The notes under the pieces are model-generated. The model was not told the origin of the DNA and did not search any database. It saw only the letters and a program-made list of their open reading frames with translations. Positions 1 through 8,072 of a DNA stretch of 18,116 nt are shown piece by piece (within the stretch, counting starts at the first letter, position 1; every line of letters begins with the position of its first letter). Source of the stretch: UBA11346 sp038203025 (lineage in GTDB: Bacteria; Planctomycetota; UBA11346); the NCBI GenBank assembly GCA_038203025.1, contig JBBREK010000069.1, positions 1 through 18,116 on the forward strand. Reading direction: 5' to 3'. Both the position numbers and the translations under genes were made by a program.

Positions 1-67
1 GGGGCCCCGGCTGAGTAGTTACCTTCCGCCTTATCGAAATTCCTGTCTGAAATTCCGATTCCCAACC
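1..67. other. Non-coding left edge downstream of acnB
   Basis: Sixty-seven bases beyond the acnB stop codon. This stretch is visibly more AT-rich than the genes and contains GAAATTCC twice (36-43 and 50-57). No hairpin with a T-tract was found on the minus strand, so an acnB terminator, if present, lies further left outside the window. Confidence 0.5.
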
Positions 68-2686
68 CTAGCCCTGCGAAAAACTCGGAATACGCGCCCC
101 AGTCTGACGGAAGTCGAGATACTTGTAGATCGACGCCTCAAACGGGCTGATGCACTTAGCCATGTGGGTGCGATACTCTTCGGCAGTCGGGATGCGGCCG
201 AGGATGGAGATGACGCCGGCCAGCTCGGCGCTGCCGAGGTACACCTTGGCGTCGCGGCCCATGCGGTTGTCGAAGTTGCGCGTCGAGGTGCTGAACACCG
301 TAGCGCCTGGACGGACACGTGCCTGGTTGCCCATGCACAGCGAGCAGCCGGAGATTTCGCGCCGCGCGCCGATCTTGCCGAACATGGCGTACTGGCCCTC
401 CTGCTGCAGCACGGCCTCGTCCATGCGCGTCGGCGGGCTGATCCAGGTGACGGCGTTGAGGTACTCGACGCCGGTGTGCTTGTAGACGTTGGCCAGGGCC
501 CTGAAGTGCCCGATGTTGGTCATGCACGAACCGACGAAAACCTCGTCGACCTTGGTGTTCTGCTCCTCGGTCAGGGTGCGGATGCGATCCGGATCGTTGG
601 GGCAGGCGAGCAGCGGCTCGACGATAGCGTCCATGTCGACGGTGAAGACCTTGGCGTAGCGCTTGTCAGCAGCGTCAGCGACCGAGCCGATGACCCGGCC
701 CTGACCGTCCTTGACCTCGCGCGTGCCGCTCAGCTGCAGACCGCCGTCGGCGCGCAGCAGTTCGGGCTTGGCCAGCCAGGCCTGCATCGCCGCGATGCGC
801 GTCTGCAGGGTCGCCTGGTGGCCGTAGCCATCAGCAAGCATGCCTTTGAGCAGTTCGATGTTCGAGCGCAGGTATTCGCCGACCGAGGTCTCGCTGAGGT
901 TCACCGTGCAGGCTGCAGCGCTACGTTCGGCACTGGCGTCGGACAGCTCGAAGGCCTGCTCGGCGGTGAGGTGTTCGAGGCCTTCGATCTCAAGGATGCG
1001 GCCGCTGAAGATGTTCTTCTTCCCCTTCTTCTCCAATGTCAGATCGCCAGACTGCAGCGCGATCCACGGGATGGCGTTGACCAGATCGCGCAGCGTGACG
1101 CCAGGCTGCAGCTTGCCGGTGAACTTCACCAGCACCGATTCTGGCATGTCGAGCGGCATGTAGCCGATCGCGGCAGCAAAGGCGACTAGGCCAGAGCCGG
1201 CCGGGAAGCTGACGCCGATGGGGAAGCGGGTATGGCTGTCGCCGCCGGTACCGACCGTGTCGGGCAGGCACATGCGGTTGAGCCAGCTGTGGATGATGCC
1301 ATCACCGGGACGCAGGGCGACGCCGTTCCTCTCGACGATGAACTCCGGCAGCCAGCGGTGCATCTTGGCGTCGCGGGCGGTGGGATAGGCGGCGGTGTGG
1401 CAGAAGCTCTGCATCACCAATGGCGCAGCGAAGGTCAGGCAAGCCAGCTCCTTCAACTCGTCGGCGGTCATCGGCCCGGTGGTGTCCTGCGAGCCGACGG
1501 TGGTTACGCGTGGTTCGCAGCTGATGCCGGGACGGACGCCCTTCACGCCGCAGGCGCGGCCGACCATCTTCTGCGCCAGGGTGTAGCCCTTGCCGTCGTC
1601 ATCCGGCAACACCGGCCTGGCGAAGTTGCCCGGGTAGGCCTTCTTCAGATGGTCGCAGGCCTTCCAGGTCAGCGCCCGACCAATAATCAGGTTGGTACGG
1701 CCGCCGACGCGATACTCGTCGAACACGGTCGGCGACTTGACCGATCCGGTGGCGATGAGCTTGCCGTCCTTCAGCACCTCGCCGGTGCGGGTGCGGATGG
1801 TGATGCGGTCGCCGGTGTTCAGCCCGCCGACGTCGCAAGTCCAGGCCATGCCACCGGCATCGCGAAAGGTGTCGAGGAAGATCGGCGCGAAGATGCTGGC
1901 CAGCAGCAGGGCGCCGTTGCGTTTGTTCGGTACCGCCGGGATGTCGCGGCCGGCATACCACATCACCGAGTTGGTCGCCGACTTGCGCGACGATCCGGTG
2001 CCGTAGACGTCGCCGATGATGATCGGCAGGTCTCCTTTGGCGCGCCATTCGTTGAGCGTCCTGATGCAGCCCGGATCCTTGCTCTTGTACATGTCCAGGG
2101 CGTGGGCCGGGATGTCGGGTCGGGTCACCGCGCTCTGCGCCGGCGACAGGTCGTCGGTGTTGGTCTCGCCGGCGATCTTGTAGATGACGCCGCTGATCTC
2201 AGCCTCCATCTCCGACCGGCTGGTGAACCATTCGCCAGCGGCCCAGCGCTCGATCAGCTTGGCGGCGAGGGCGTTGCCGGCGGCGGCCTGCTTGGCGACG
2301 ACGGCGAAGTTGTCGAAGATCAGCACCATGCGCGCCAGCTGGTCGGCGGCGACCTGGGCGAGCGGTCCGTCGAGCTCGCGAGTGAGGAACGGCGTGTTGT
2401 AGCCGCCAAGCATGGCGCCAAGTGCGATGATCGCCTCCTCACGCGACATCGTCGGGCTGGTCTTGTCGCCGTGGGCGACGGCACCGAGCCATTCGGCCTT
2501 AACCTTGGCTGAGGGGTCGACGCCGGGCGACACGCGATCGAGCAGCAGGGCCTTCAGCTCGGCGCTGTCGGCCGACGGCTGTTCGAGCAGGGCACAGATC
2601 GCAGTGGTCTGGACGGGGTCGAGCGGCAAGGGCGGGATGCCCTGCTTCTGGCGTTCGGCGGCGGCAGTGCGGTAGGCGGCGAGCAT
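68..2686 (-). CDS. acnB: Aconitate hydratase B (bifunctional aconitase / 2-methylisocitrate dehydratase type)
   Basis: Interconverts citrate and isocitrate through cis-aconitate in the TCA cycle; AcnB enzymes often also act on 2-methylisocitrate. The 872-residue product lines up with E. coli AcnB (865 aa) over its whole length. The N-terminal HEAT-like region begins MLAAYR, against MLEEYR in E. coli, which supports this start. The swivel domain carries GTGSSRKSATNSV, and the catalytic part has KMVGRACGVKG, GSQDTTGPMT, QSFCHTAAYP and GTGGDSHTRFPIG. The [4Fe-4S] ligands are Cys721 (GSCMTN), Cys781 and Cys784 (GCSLCMGN). An insertion of about 20-25 residues relative to E. coli lies near residues 675-700. 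No Shine-Dalgarno sequence precedes the ATG. It is transcribed divergently from the TonB-like/prenyltransferase-repeat gene across a 151-bp gap. The gene is complete and looks functional; identity is very secure. Confidence 0.97.
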   Translation of the reverse strand: MLAAYRTAAAERQKQGIPPLPLDPVQTTAICALLEQPSADSAELKALLLDRVSPGVDPSAKVKAEWLGAVAHGDKTSPTMSREEAIIALGAMLGGYNTPFLTRELDGPLAQVAADQLARMVLIFDNFAVVAKQAAAGNALAAKLIERWAAGEWFTSRSEMEAEISGVIYKIAGETNTDDLSPAQSAVTRPDIPAHALDMYKSKDPGCIRTLNEWRAKGDLPIIIGDVYGTGSSRKSATNSVMWYAGRDIPAVPNKRNGALLLASIFAPIFLDTFRDAGGMAWTCDVGGLNTGDRITIRTRTGEVLKDGKLIATGSVKSPTVFDEYRVGGRTNLIIGRALTWKACDHLKKAYPGNFARPVLPDDDGKGYTLAQKMVGRACGVKGVRPGISCEPRVTTVGSQDTTGPMTADELKELACLTFAAPLVMQSFCHTAAYPTARDAKMHRWLPEFIVERNGVALRPGDGIIHSWLNRMCLPDTVGTGGDSHTRFPIGVSFPAGSGLVAFAAAIGYMPLDMPESVLVKFTGKLQPGVTLRDLVNAIPWIALQSGDLTLEKKGKKNIFSGRILEIEGLEHLTAEQAFELSDASAERSAAACTVNLSETSVGEYLRSNIELLKGMLADGYGHQATLQTRIAAMQAWLAKPELLRADGGLQLSGTREVKDGQGRVIGSVADAADKRYAKVFTVDMDAIVEPLLACPNDPDRIRTLTEEQNTKVDEVFVGSCMTNIGHFRALANVYKHTGVEYLNAVTWISPPTRMDEAVLQQEGQYAMFGKIGARREISGCSLCMGNQARVRPGATVFSTSTRNFDNRMGRDAKVYLGSAELAGVISILGRIPTAEEYRTHMAKCISPFEASIYKYLDFRQTGARIPSFSQG

Positions 2687-2760
2687 GGTCGCAGCACGCT
2701 AGCGGGACGGTTGGGCGCACAAGCCGAGTCGGCGACCGGCTCAACGGAGGCCTGCGCGGA

Positions 2761-2796
2761 AGGTTCATGCCAATCCTGCGTATCTGCTGTGAACCT
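2761..2796. promoter_or_regulatory. Inverted repeat in the acnB / prenyltransferase-repeat divergent intergenic region
   Basis: A perfect 7-bp inverted repeat, AGGTTCA (2761-2767) and TGAACCT (2790-2796), with 22 bases between the arms. It sits in the 151-bp gap between two divergent genes, about 42 bases before the plus-strand start. It could be an operator half-site pair or a 5' UTR hairpin of the plus-strand gene. No convincing -35/-10 pair was recognised on either strand. Seven base pairs can arise by chance, so the functional reading is tentative. Confidence 0.3.
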
Positions 2797-2824
2797 GGCC
2801 CCCCCAACTGCCGTTTTTCATGGC

Positions 2825-2829
2825 GGAGG
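2825..2829 (+). promoter_or_regulatory. Shine-Dalgarno GGAGG that fixes the start at 2838
   Basis: GGAGG lies 8 bases before the ATG at 2838, which is optimal spacing. An in-frame ATG at 2820 lies upstream but has no ribosome-binding sequence, and this GGAGG would fall inside its coding region. The downstream ATG is therefore the likelier start. It is the only strong Shine-Dalgarno sequence in the window. Confidence 0.7.
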
Positions 2830-2837
2830 CACAGGCC

Positions 2838-4496
2838 ATGGACATCCCCGAGCAGACCACCAGCGCACCCGAGCAGCAGCAAGAGGAACGCCGCGCCGCC
2901 GGCATCGGCACCGCGGCCTGGATTGGCTCGGCCGCCACCCATGCCAGCGCCCTGGCCCTGATGGGCCTGATCTACTGGACCGTGGCCGATGAGCCAAAGG
3001 TCGAGTACGCCCCGGTGAACACCGTGCTGCGGCCTGAACTGCCGAAGCCCAAGCCGCCCGAGACCAAGCCAGTCGTCAGTACCAACCAGGACCTGCTGAT
3101 CGAGCAGATCGCCGACGAGGTGCAGGTGCCGACGCCGATCGACCAACTGGTGATCGAGGACGTCGGTGATCCCAACGCCACGCCTGACCTGCCGCCGATG
3201 AACAAGGGGGACAGCGCTGCCCTCAGTGACATCGATATGGGCTCGAGTGGATTATTCTCCACCATCGGCATCGGCGGCAACGACCTGGGGAAATTTGGCG
3301 GCCCGTATGCCGGTCGCGGACGACGTGGCATCAAGGGACCGGTCGGTGTCCCGAGGTTCTGCGCCATTTCGACCGACCACGCCCTAGCCTGGTTCAAGCG
3401 CCACCAGAGCCCCAACGGCATGTGGGATGCCGATGGTTACTTCTCGAACTGCACCGACGACGGGCCCAAGGGCGAACCTGGCAAGAACCAGTCCGGTGAC
3501 ACCGACATCGCCATCACCGGCTACGCCATCCTCTGCTTCCTCGGCGACGGCTACGATCCGGTCACCCCCAGCAAGTACCGTCCCACCGTGCGCAAAGCGG
3601 TGGAATGGCTGGTTGCCAACCAGAAGCCGGACGGCCTGCTCGGCGAGCGCAATTACGAGCACGCCATCGCCACCATGGCCCTGGCCCAGGCCTACGGCAT
3701 GTCTCCGGCCCCGTGGATGCGCGAACCGACGCAGAAGGCCGTCGACGTCATCCTCGCCCGGCAGAACCGCGATCCGGCGGCCCAGGCCCCCTACGACCGC
3801 CTGGGCTGGGACTACGTCAAGGCAAACGCCCGCAACGACGCCTCGGTCACCGGCTGGAACATCATGGCACTGAAGTCGGCCATGGTCGCCGGTCTCAAGG
3901 TCGGCGAAGGTCTCAGCGGCAGCAAAGCCTGGCTGGAACGCAGCTGGACGGCGGCCAACACCAACAAGCCGTGGTGCGCCTCAACCAAGGACCTTGATCC
4001 CTACAAGGGCATCAGCCGCTTCGGCTATGTGTGGAAGACCGGCAGCGACGAGGTCGACATCTCGGGATGGAACGCGGCGGCAAACCGCCCGGAGAGTGTC
4101 GACAACCATGACCTCGCCCCGGTCGGTCTGATGAGCGCAGTGTTCCTCGGCCACAGCGCCGGCGATCCGATGCTGGAATCGCTGGCCAACTACGTCTACC
4201 GGTTCCACATGCCAACCACTTGGCCGTGCAACACCTACTATCTCTACTACAACACGCTGGGCATGTTCCAAGTCGGCGGCGAGCGCTGGGAGACCTGGTC
4301 CAAGCAGGTGCTGCCGATGCTCGCCGGCGCGCAGCGTGACGACGAAGGCTGCATGAACGGCAGCTGGGACTGGCAGGGCACCAAGTTCCACGGCAACGAC
4401 ACCGGCCGCACGCTGTCGACCGCCTACGCCTGCCTGTCGATGCAGGTCTACTGGATCTACGAGCGCACCCAGCAGGCGAACAAGAAGAAGGGCTGA
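2838..4496 (+). CDS. Membrane-anchored protein with TonB-like linker and prenyltransferase/squalene-oxidase-like repeats
   Basis: The 552-residue protein (558 if started at 2820) has three parts. First comes a short cytoplasmic N-terminus and one TM helix at about residues 23-42. A proline-rich linker follows (LPKPKPPETKP), as in TonB or GspC-like periplasmic spanners, with acidic and Gly-rich spacers to about residue 165. The C-terminal domain, about 170-545, carries alpha/alpha-barrel repeats of the prenyltransferase/squalene-cyclase superfamily: HQSPNGMWDADG, LVANQKPDG, and a last repeat with GSWDWQGTKFHGNDTGRTLSTAYA. The squalene cyclase catalytic DXDD motif is not evident. A binding or scaffold role outside the cytoplasm is therefore likelier than terpene cyclisation. 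Such proteins are common in planctomycetes but their function is largely unknown. The gene stands alone and ends at a strong hairpin terminator. The domain call is good; the function is unknown. Confidence 0.82.
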   Translation: MDIPEQTTSAPEQQQEERRAAGIGTAAWIGSAATHASALALMGLIYWTVADEPKVEYAPVNTVLRPELPKPKPPETKPVVSTNQDLLIEQIADEVQVPTPIDQLVIEDVGDPNATPDLPPMNKGDSAALSDIDMGSSGLFSTIGIGGNDLGKFGGPYAGRGRRGIKGPVGVPRFCAISTDHALAWFKRHQSPNGMWDADGYFSNCTDDGPKGEPGKNQSGDTDIAITGYAILCFLGDGYDPVTPSKYRPTVRKAVEWLVANQKPDGLLGERNYEHAIATMALAQAYGMSPAPWMREPTQKAVDVILARQNRDPAAQAPYDRLGWDYVKANARNDASVTGWNIMALKSAMVAGLKVGEGLSGSKAWLERSWTAANTNKPWCASTKDLDPYKGISRFGYVWKTGSDEVDISGWNAAANRPESVDNHDLAPVGLMSAVFLGHSAGDPMLESLANYVYRFHMPTTWPCNTYYLYYNTLGMFQVGGERWETWSKQVLPMLAGAQRDDEGCMNGSWDWQGTKFHGNDTGRTLSTAYACLSMQVYWIYERTQQANKKKG

Positions 4497-4514
4497 ACCC
4501 GGCGCACCCCTGGA

Positions 4515-4540
4515 CCCCAGGCCTTATCCGAGGCCTGGGG
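4515..4540 (+). terminator. Rho-independent-type terminator after the prenyltransferase-repeat gene
   Basis: A perfect 10-bp stem, CCCCAGGCCT (4515-4524) with AGGCCTGGGG (4531-4540), closes a 6-base loop TATCCG and is followed by the T-rich TTGTTGTGT. It begins 18 bases after the stop codon. The stem also lies downstream of the convergent gene ending at 4585, but that strand has no T-tract after it, so it serves mainly the plus strand. Confidence 0.85.
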
Positions 4541-4584
4541 TTGTTGTGTCCCCTGCCCCCGGATCACGACTGATTTCTCTCCGT

Positions 4585-6216
4585 TCAGAAGACGGGATTC
4601 TTCGGCTGCGCCGGTTTGGGCTGGGCCGGCTTGGCAGCCGCCGCCGAGGCTGCGATCTGCGCGACCAGCGCTGCGGGCACCTCCTGCACCAGACGCACAC
4701 GACCGTCGCCGAAGGCCATCGCCAGGCGCATCGGCACACCACCCTGCAGGTCGGCGAACATCGCCGGCATCATCGGCATCTGGGCGTGCATCATTTCGAA
4801 CTGATACTTCATCTGCAGCGCCAGGTCCCAATCGATGTACAGGTCCCACCGGCCGGTGAGCTTCCTGGCCGCCAACTGCAGCGGCTTGGCGGCCGGGCCG
4901 GCGAGCAGGGCATCAAGCGTCTCGGGAGGTCCGCCCATCGCCAGAATGTCTGGGGCGACAGCGAATTCCTGGGGCTTGAGCATCGCCCGCATCAGGTCGA
5001 CCTGGGCAGGCGGCAGGGCCTCGGGAATGACCTCGTAGGTGAAGCGATCGACCGCGACCGTCCCGACCTGGCGGGCGGCTTGCTGCAACTGCATGCGCAA
5101 ACCGGAGGCGGCCATCAGGTCGGCGAAGGCCCCCTTCCCGAGCTGGCCGAAGATGGTGGCGAGGGCCTGACGCAGAGCGGCGGCATCGGTCACGCCCATG
5201 ACCGACAGCTGCTGGAATGGGTTGCCCGGCACGCCCTGGCGCATGGCGATGCGTCCGTTGACGGCGCCGGCGAAGGCCCGCAGGGCCGTGACCAGGTCCT
5301 CCTCGATCATGCTGGCGATCGCCGGATCGCGCCGCGCCTCGGCGAGCAGGTCCGCCATGCCGCGATAGATCCCGGTGGGGAAGCGGCCGGACATGGCCAT
5401 CATCGGCGGATGTTCGGCGGCGCCCAGGCGCGCGCCCAGATCGGCGCCAGCGTCGGCAACCGGCTTGATGCTGTCAGCCAGGATGCCGGGGGCTGGGGCC
5501 GCCAGCAGGTCGAGCCGCCAGCCGGCGCTGCTGCTGCTTATGTCGACACAGAGCGGACCGGCCTGGGCGAGCATCAGCCGCATGGCGGTCATCAGCGCCT
5601 GCTGACCACGTTGCTGCTCAGGACCCATCGGCTTGCCGCTGCGGCGCGCCGACTGCGCCATGCCCATCTGAACCACGCCCAGCAGCATCGGCATGTAGGC
5701 CTTGGCCAGACGGTCGCTGGCCAGCAGCAGGCGGACATCAGTGCCGGCGGGAACCGGCTTGGCCAGGGCAGGCAGGCCGGGGGCCAGGCGCTTGGCCAGC
5801 TCGATGCCGCCAACCAGGGAGCCGATGGCGAACCCGCCCGGCACCGCTTCTGCGGCAAGCCCAGAACCGCCAGCCAACTGCTGCAGCGCGGTGGCGTCGG
5901 CCACCGGGATGATGGCGCACCAGCTCGGGATCGGCACACCCGGACCTGCAGCGATCAGGATCGGACCGACGCCGAGGCCGACGAGTCCCGGATCACCGAG
6001 CGCCATCCCCAGGTGGTCGGCGACCATGCCGGACTGGACCGGCAGTTTGCTCGCGGTCATGGCCTGATCGAGCCGCACCAAGGCCGCCTTGAGGTCGGGG
6101 ATGACCAGGACGGCGAAAGCCTCGCCATCAGCGATCACGGGAACCGGCGGCACCTCCACGGCACGGACCAGGGACAGGGAGACGAGGACGAGGAGGACGA
6201 GGAGGAGGATGCGCAT
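4585..6216 (-). CDS. Secreted or periplasmic protein of unknown function
   Basis: 543 residues; I do not recognise a named family. The start is ATG at 6216, because it opens directly into a signal peptide (MRILLLVLLVLVSLSLVRA, likely cleavage after residue 19). The open frame further upstream only shadows the threonine aldolase gene. The mature protein is Ala/Leu/Met-rich with alternating beta-like and helical stretches, for example AFAVLVIPDLKAALVRLDQ near the N-terminus. That vaguely recalls large exported planctomycete proteins of the DUF3352 kind, a weak guess only. A Met-rich patch (MHAQMPMMPAMF) comes late, and the C-terminus is an Ala/Pro/Lys tail with PAQPK twice. There are no catalytic motifs, no lipobox cysteine and no later TM segment. 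It is convergent with the preceding gene and divergent from threonine aldolase (81-bp gap); no Shine-Dalgarno is visible. Confidence 0.75.
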   Translation of the reverse strand: MRILLLVLLVLVSLSLVRAVEVPPVPVIADGEAFAVLVIPDLKAALVRLDQAMTASKLPVQSGMVADHLGMALGDPGLVGLGVGPILIAAGPGVPIPSWCAIIPVADATALQQLAGGSGLAAEAVPGGFAIGSLVGGIELAKRLAPGLPALAKPVPAGTDVRLLLASDRLAKAYMPMLLGVVQMGMAQSARRSGKPMGPEQQRGQQALMTAMRLMLAQAGPLCVDISSSSAGWRLDLLAAPAPGILADSIKPVADAGADLGARLGAAEHPPMMAMSGRFPTGIYRGMADLLAEARRDPAIASMIEEDLVTALRAFAGAVNGRIAMRQGVPGNPFQQLSVMGVTDAAALRQALATIFGQLGKGAFADLMAASGLRMQLQQAARQVGTVAVDRFTYEVIPEALPPAQVDLMRAMLKPQEFAVAPDILAMGGPPETLDALLAGPAAKPLQLAARKLTGRWDLYIDWDLALQMKYQFEMMHAQMPMMPAMFADLQGGVPMRLAMAFGDGRVRLVQEVPAALVAQIAASAAAAKPAQPKPAQPKNPVF

Positions 6217-6297
6217 GCAGCAGGCTAACCGGCCTAGCGCTGGTGGCCATCGCTGGCCTACCCCTGGAACAGGCGACCTCGACGGCCAACATCCGGC

Positions 6298-7329
6298 ATG
6301 CCACAGGAACGCCTCGATTTCGCCAGCGACAACACCGCCGGGATGACGCCGGAGGCGCTCGCTGCGATGGCAGAGGCCAACACCGGCCATGCGGCCTCCT
6401 ACGGCGAGGATGCCTGGACAGCCCGCGCCGCCGATGGGTTCCGCGACCTCTTCGGTTGCGCCTGCGAGGTCTTCTTCGTCTTCAACGGCACGGCCGCCAA
6501 CTCCCTTGCCCTGGCCGCGCTGTGCCAGTCCTACCAGGCGGTGGTGGTCGGCGAGACCAGCCACGCCGAGACCGACGAATGCGGCGCACCGGAGTTCTTC
6601 TCCAACGGCAGTAAGCTGCTGCCGGTGCGCACCGAGGCCGGACGCCTGATTCCCGCCGCCCTGCGCGAGGCGGTCGAACGACGCAGCGACATCCACTACC
6701 CGCGTCCTCGGGCCGTCTCCCTCTCCAACAGCACCGAGTTGGGTACGATCTATGCCCCCGACGATCTGGCCGCGTTAACCCGAATGGCGCATGATCTGGG
6801 CCTGCGCGTGCATTGCGACGGCGCGCGCTTCGCCAACGCCGTGGCCGGCCTGGACGTGGCCCCAGCCGTCCTGGCGCAGCAGGCCGGCATCGACGTGCTG
6901 TGCTTCGGCGGGACCAAGAATGGCATCGGCCTGGGCGAAGCCGTGATCTTCTTCGATCGCAACCTGGCGCGCGACTTCGACTACCGCTGCAAGCAGGCCG
7001 GACAGCTCGCCTCAAAGATGCGCCTGCTCGCCGCGCCATGGGCGGCGGCCCTGGCCAGCGGCTCGTGGCTGAGTAACGCGCGTCACGCCAACACCTGCGC
7101 GCAACGGCTCGCCACTCGTCTGCAGCGCCTGCCAGGTGTGCGCCTGCTGCAGCCCTGCCAGGCCAACGCCGTGTTCGTCGATCTGCCACAACCGGCCCAT
7201 GACCGCCTTGCCGCCGCCGGCTGGTGCTACTACCGCTTCATCGGCGGCAGTGCCCGCTTCATGACCTCGTGGGCGACCACCGACGCGGCGGTCGACGAAC
7301 TGGCCGCCGCTGTCGCGGCCGCTCTCTAG
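6298..7329 (+). CDS. Low-specificity L-threonine aldolase (PLP-dependent, fold type I)
   Basis: Cleaves L-threonine or L-allo-threonine to glycine and acetaldehyde (reversible), feeding glycine and one-carbon metabolism in the cytoplasm. The 343-residue length is normal for the beta-eliminating lyase/threonine aldolase family. Visible motifs in order are FASDNTAG near the N-terminus and FVFNGTAANSLAL for PLP-phosphate binding. SHAETDECG includes His89, the expected ring-stacking residue. HCDGARFAN holds Asp174, which pairs with the pyridine nitrogen, and Arg177. CFGGTKNG holds the Schiff-base Lys207. This GGTKNG form resembles the Pseudomonas-type low-specificity enzymes rather than E. coli LtaE. 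No Shine-Dalgarno sequence is seen. The stop TAG shares three bases with the stop of the convergent trmH gene. It is a single-gene unit; substrate stereospecificity cannot be told from sequence. Confidence 0.93.
   Translation: MPQERLDFASDNTAGMTPEALAAMAEANTGHAASYGEDAWTARAADGFRDLFGCACEVFFVFNGTAANSLALAALCQSYQAVVVGETSHAETDECGAPEFFSNGSKLLPVRTEAGRLIPAALREAVERRSDIHYPRPRAVSLSNSTELGTIYAPDDLAALTRMAHDLGLRVHCDGARFANAVAGLDVAPAVLAQQAGIDVLCFGGTKNGIGLGEAVIFFDRNLARDFDYRCKQAGQLASKMRLLAAPWAAALASGSWLSNARHANTCAQRLATRLQRLPGVRLLQPCQANAVFVDLPQPAHDRLAAAGWCYYRFIGGSARFMTSWATTDAAVDELAAAVAAAL
7326..7329. other. CTAG shared stop: interleaved convergent stop codons
   Basis: The palindrome CTAG provides TAG for threonine aldolase on the plus strand (7327-7329) and TAG for trmH on the minus strand (7326-7328). 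There is no intergenic space, so no terminator can lie between the two convergent genes and each transcript must run into the other gene or stop inside it. Confidence 0.9.
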
Positions 7330-8072
7330 GCGCGAAACTCCTCCACCACCGCACCCAGTCGGTCGGTGGCCGGCTGCGACGTCAGAGCGCCGACGTCCTC
7401 GCCGCAGTAGGCGCGAATCCAGCGGTCGTAGGTCGCAACCTGCTCGGCCGCCAGCAGGTCGCCCGGCTCGTCAGCAGCGACTGCCGATCCACGCAGGGCC
7501 TGCAGGGTCATGGCGGCGCTGACCGACAGGTTGAGCGACTGCGAGAAGCCGGCCATGGGCAGGAGGAAGCAACCGTCGGCAAGGGCGCGGGCGCGATCCG
7601 AAATGCCGTGCCCCTCGTTGCCGAAGACGATGGCGATGGGGCCACGCTCAACCTCGGGCAGCAGGGCCTGCGGACCGACCGCCGCGCCGGCCGCCAGATC
7701 GGTGACCCAGAAGCGGTAGCCCTGCGGTTTAAGCAGCTCCGCCGCCGCGTCGATATCCGGCAGCACATGCATGTCGAGGTAGCGGTGCACTCCCTGGCTG
7801 ACCTTGTCGTTGATCTTGAAACCGTTACGCGCCGTGGTCACGACGATGCGGTGGATGCCGCAGGCGTCGCAGGTGCGCACGATGGCGGTGGCGTTGTGCG
7901 GATCGTAGCTGTCCTCGATCACCACGGCAATACGCGCCGTGCGCCGTGCCAGCACCTGGCGGTACTTGCGCGCCCGGTCGGTGGTGATGCGCGCATCCAG
8001 CGGATGGACAGGGATCGGACTGGGCAGTTCGCGCGCCAGTCGGCCAGCGTTGCCGGCCTCGGGCCCGCGCAT
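7326..8072 (-). CDS. trmH: TrmH/SpoU-family RNA 2'-O-ribose methyltransferase, probably tRNA Gm18-type
   Basis: A SAM-dependent SPOUT methyltransferase expected to methylate the 2'-O of a ribose in RNA; the closest motif match is TrmH, which makes Gm18 in the tRNA D-loop. The 248 residues carry all three SPOUT motifs: motif 1 DPHNATAIVRTCDACG (Asn60, catalytic-type Arg66), motif 2 IVFGNEGHGIS (148-158, Glu153), and motif 3 LPMAGFSQSLNLSVSAA (171-187), which forms the trefoil-knot SAM site. The start ATG overlaps the upstream gene's TGA as ATGA, and AGAAGG lies 5 bases ahead, so translation is probably coupled. It is the last gene of a cluster with an FHA protein and a Ser/Thr kinase, an unusual place for a tRNA methyltransferase. 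Family membership is secure; the exact RNA target is less certain. Confidence 0.9.
   Translation of the reverse strand: MRGPEAGNAGRLARELPSPIPVHPLDARITTDRARKYRQVLARRTARIAVVIEDSYDPHNATAIVRTCDACGIHRIVVTTARNGFKINDKVSQGVHRYLDMHVLPDIDAAAELLKPQGYRFWVTDLAAGAAVGPQALLPEVERGPIAIVFGNEGHGISDRARALADGCFLLPMAGFSQSLNLSVSAAMTLQALRGSAVAADEPGDLLAAEQVATYDRWIRAYCGEDVGALTSQPATDRLGAVVEEFRA

Noticed and set aside
1..9. GGGGCCCCG at the window start, recurring at 16859-16867
   Set aside because: A nine-base GC-only palindrome-like word is expected by chance in DNA of this composition; the flanks are unrelated.
1232..2512. 426-residue open frame on the plus strand
   Set aside because: Lies entirely antisense to acnB, whose identity is certain.
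4546..6228. 560-residue open frame on the plus strand
   Set aside because: Antisense to the signal-peptide-bearing gene at 4585-6216; the composition is His/Gly/Arg-rich with no domain, as expected from a high-GC shadow frame.
6231..6258. Imperfect hairpin (GGCCTAGCG with CGCTGGCC) between the unknown secreted gene and threonine aldolase
   Set aside because: Eight pairs with a bulge in GC-rich DNA is close to background; no T-tract or other signal supports it.
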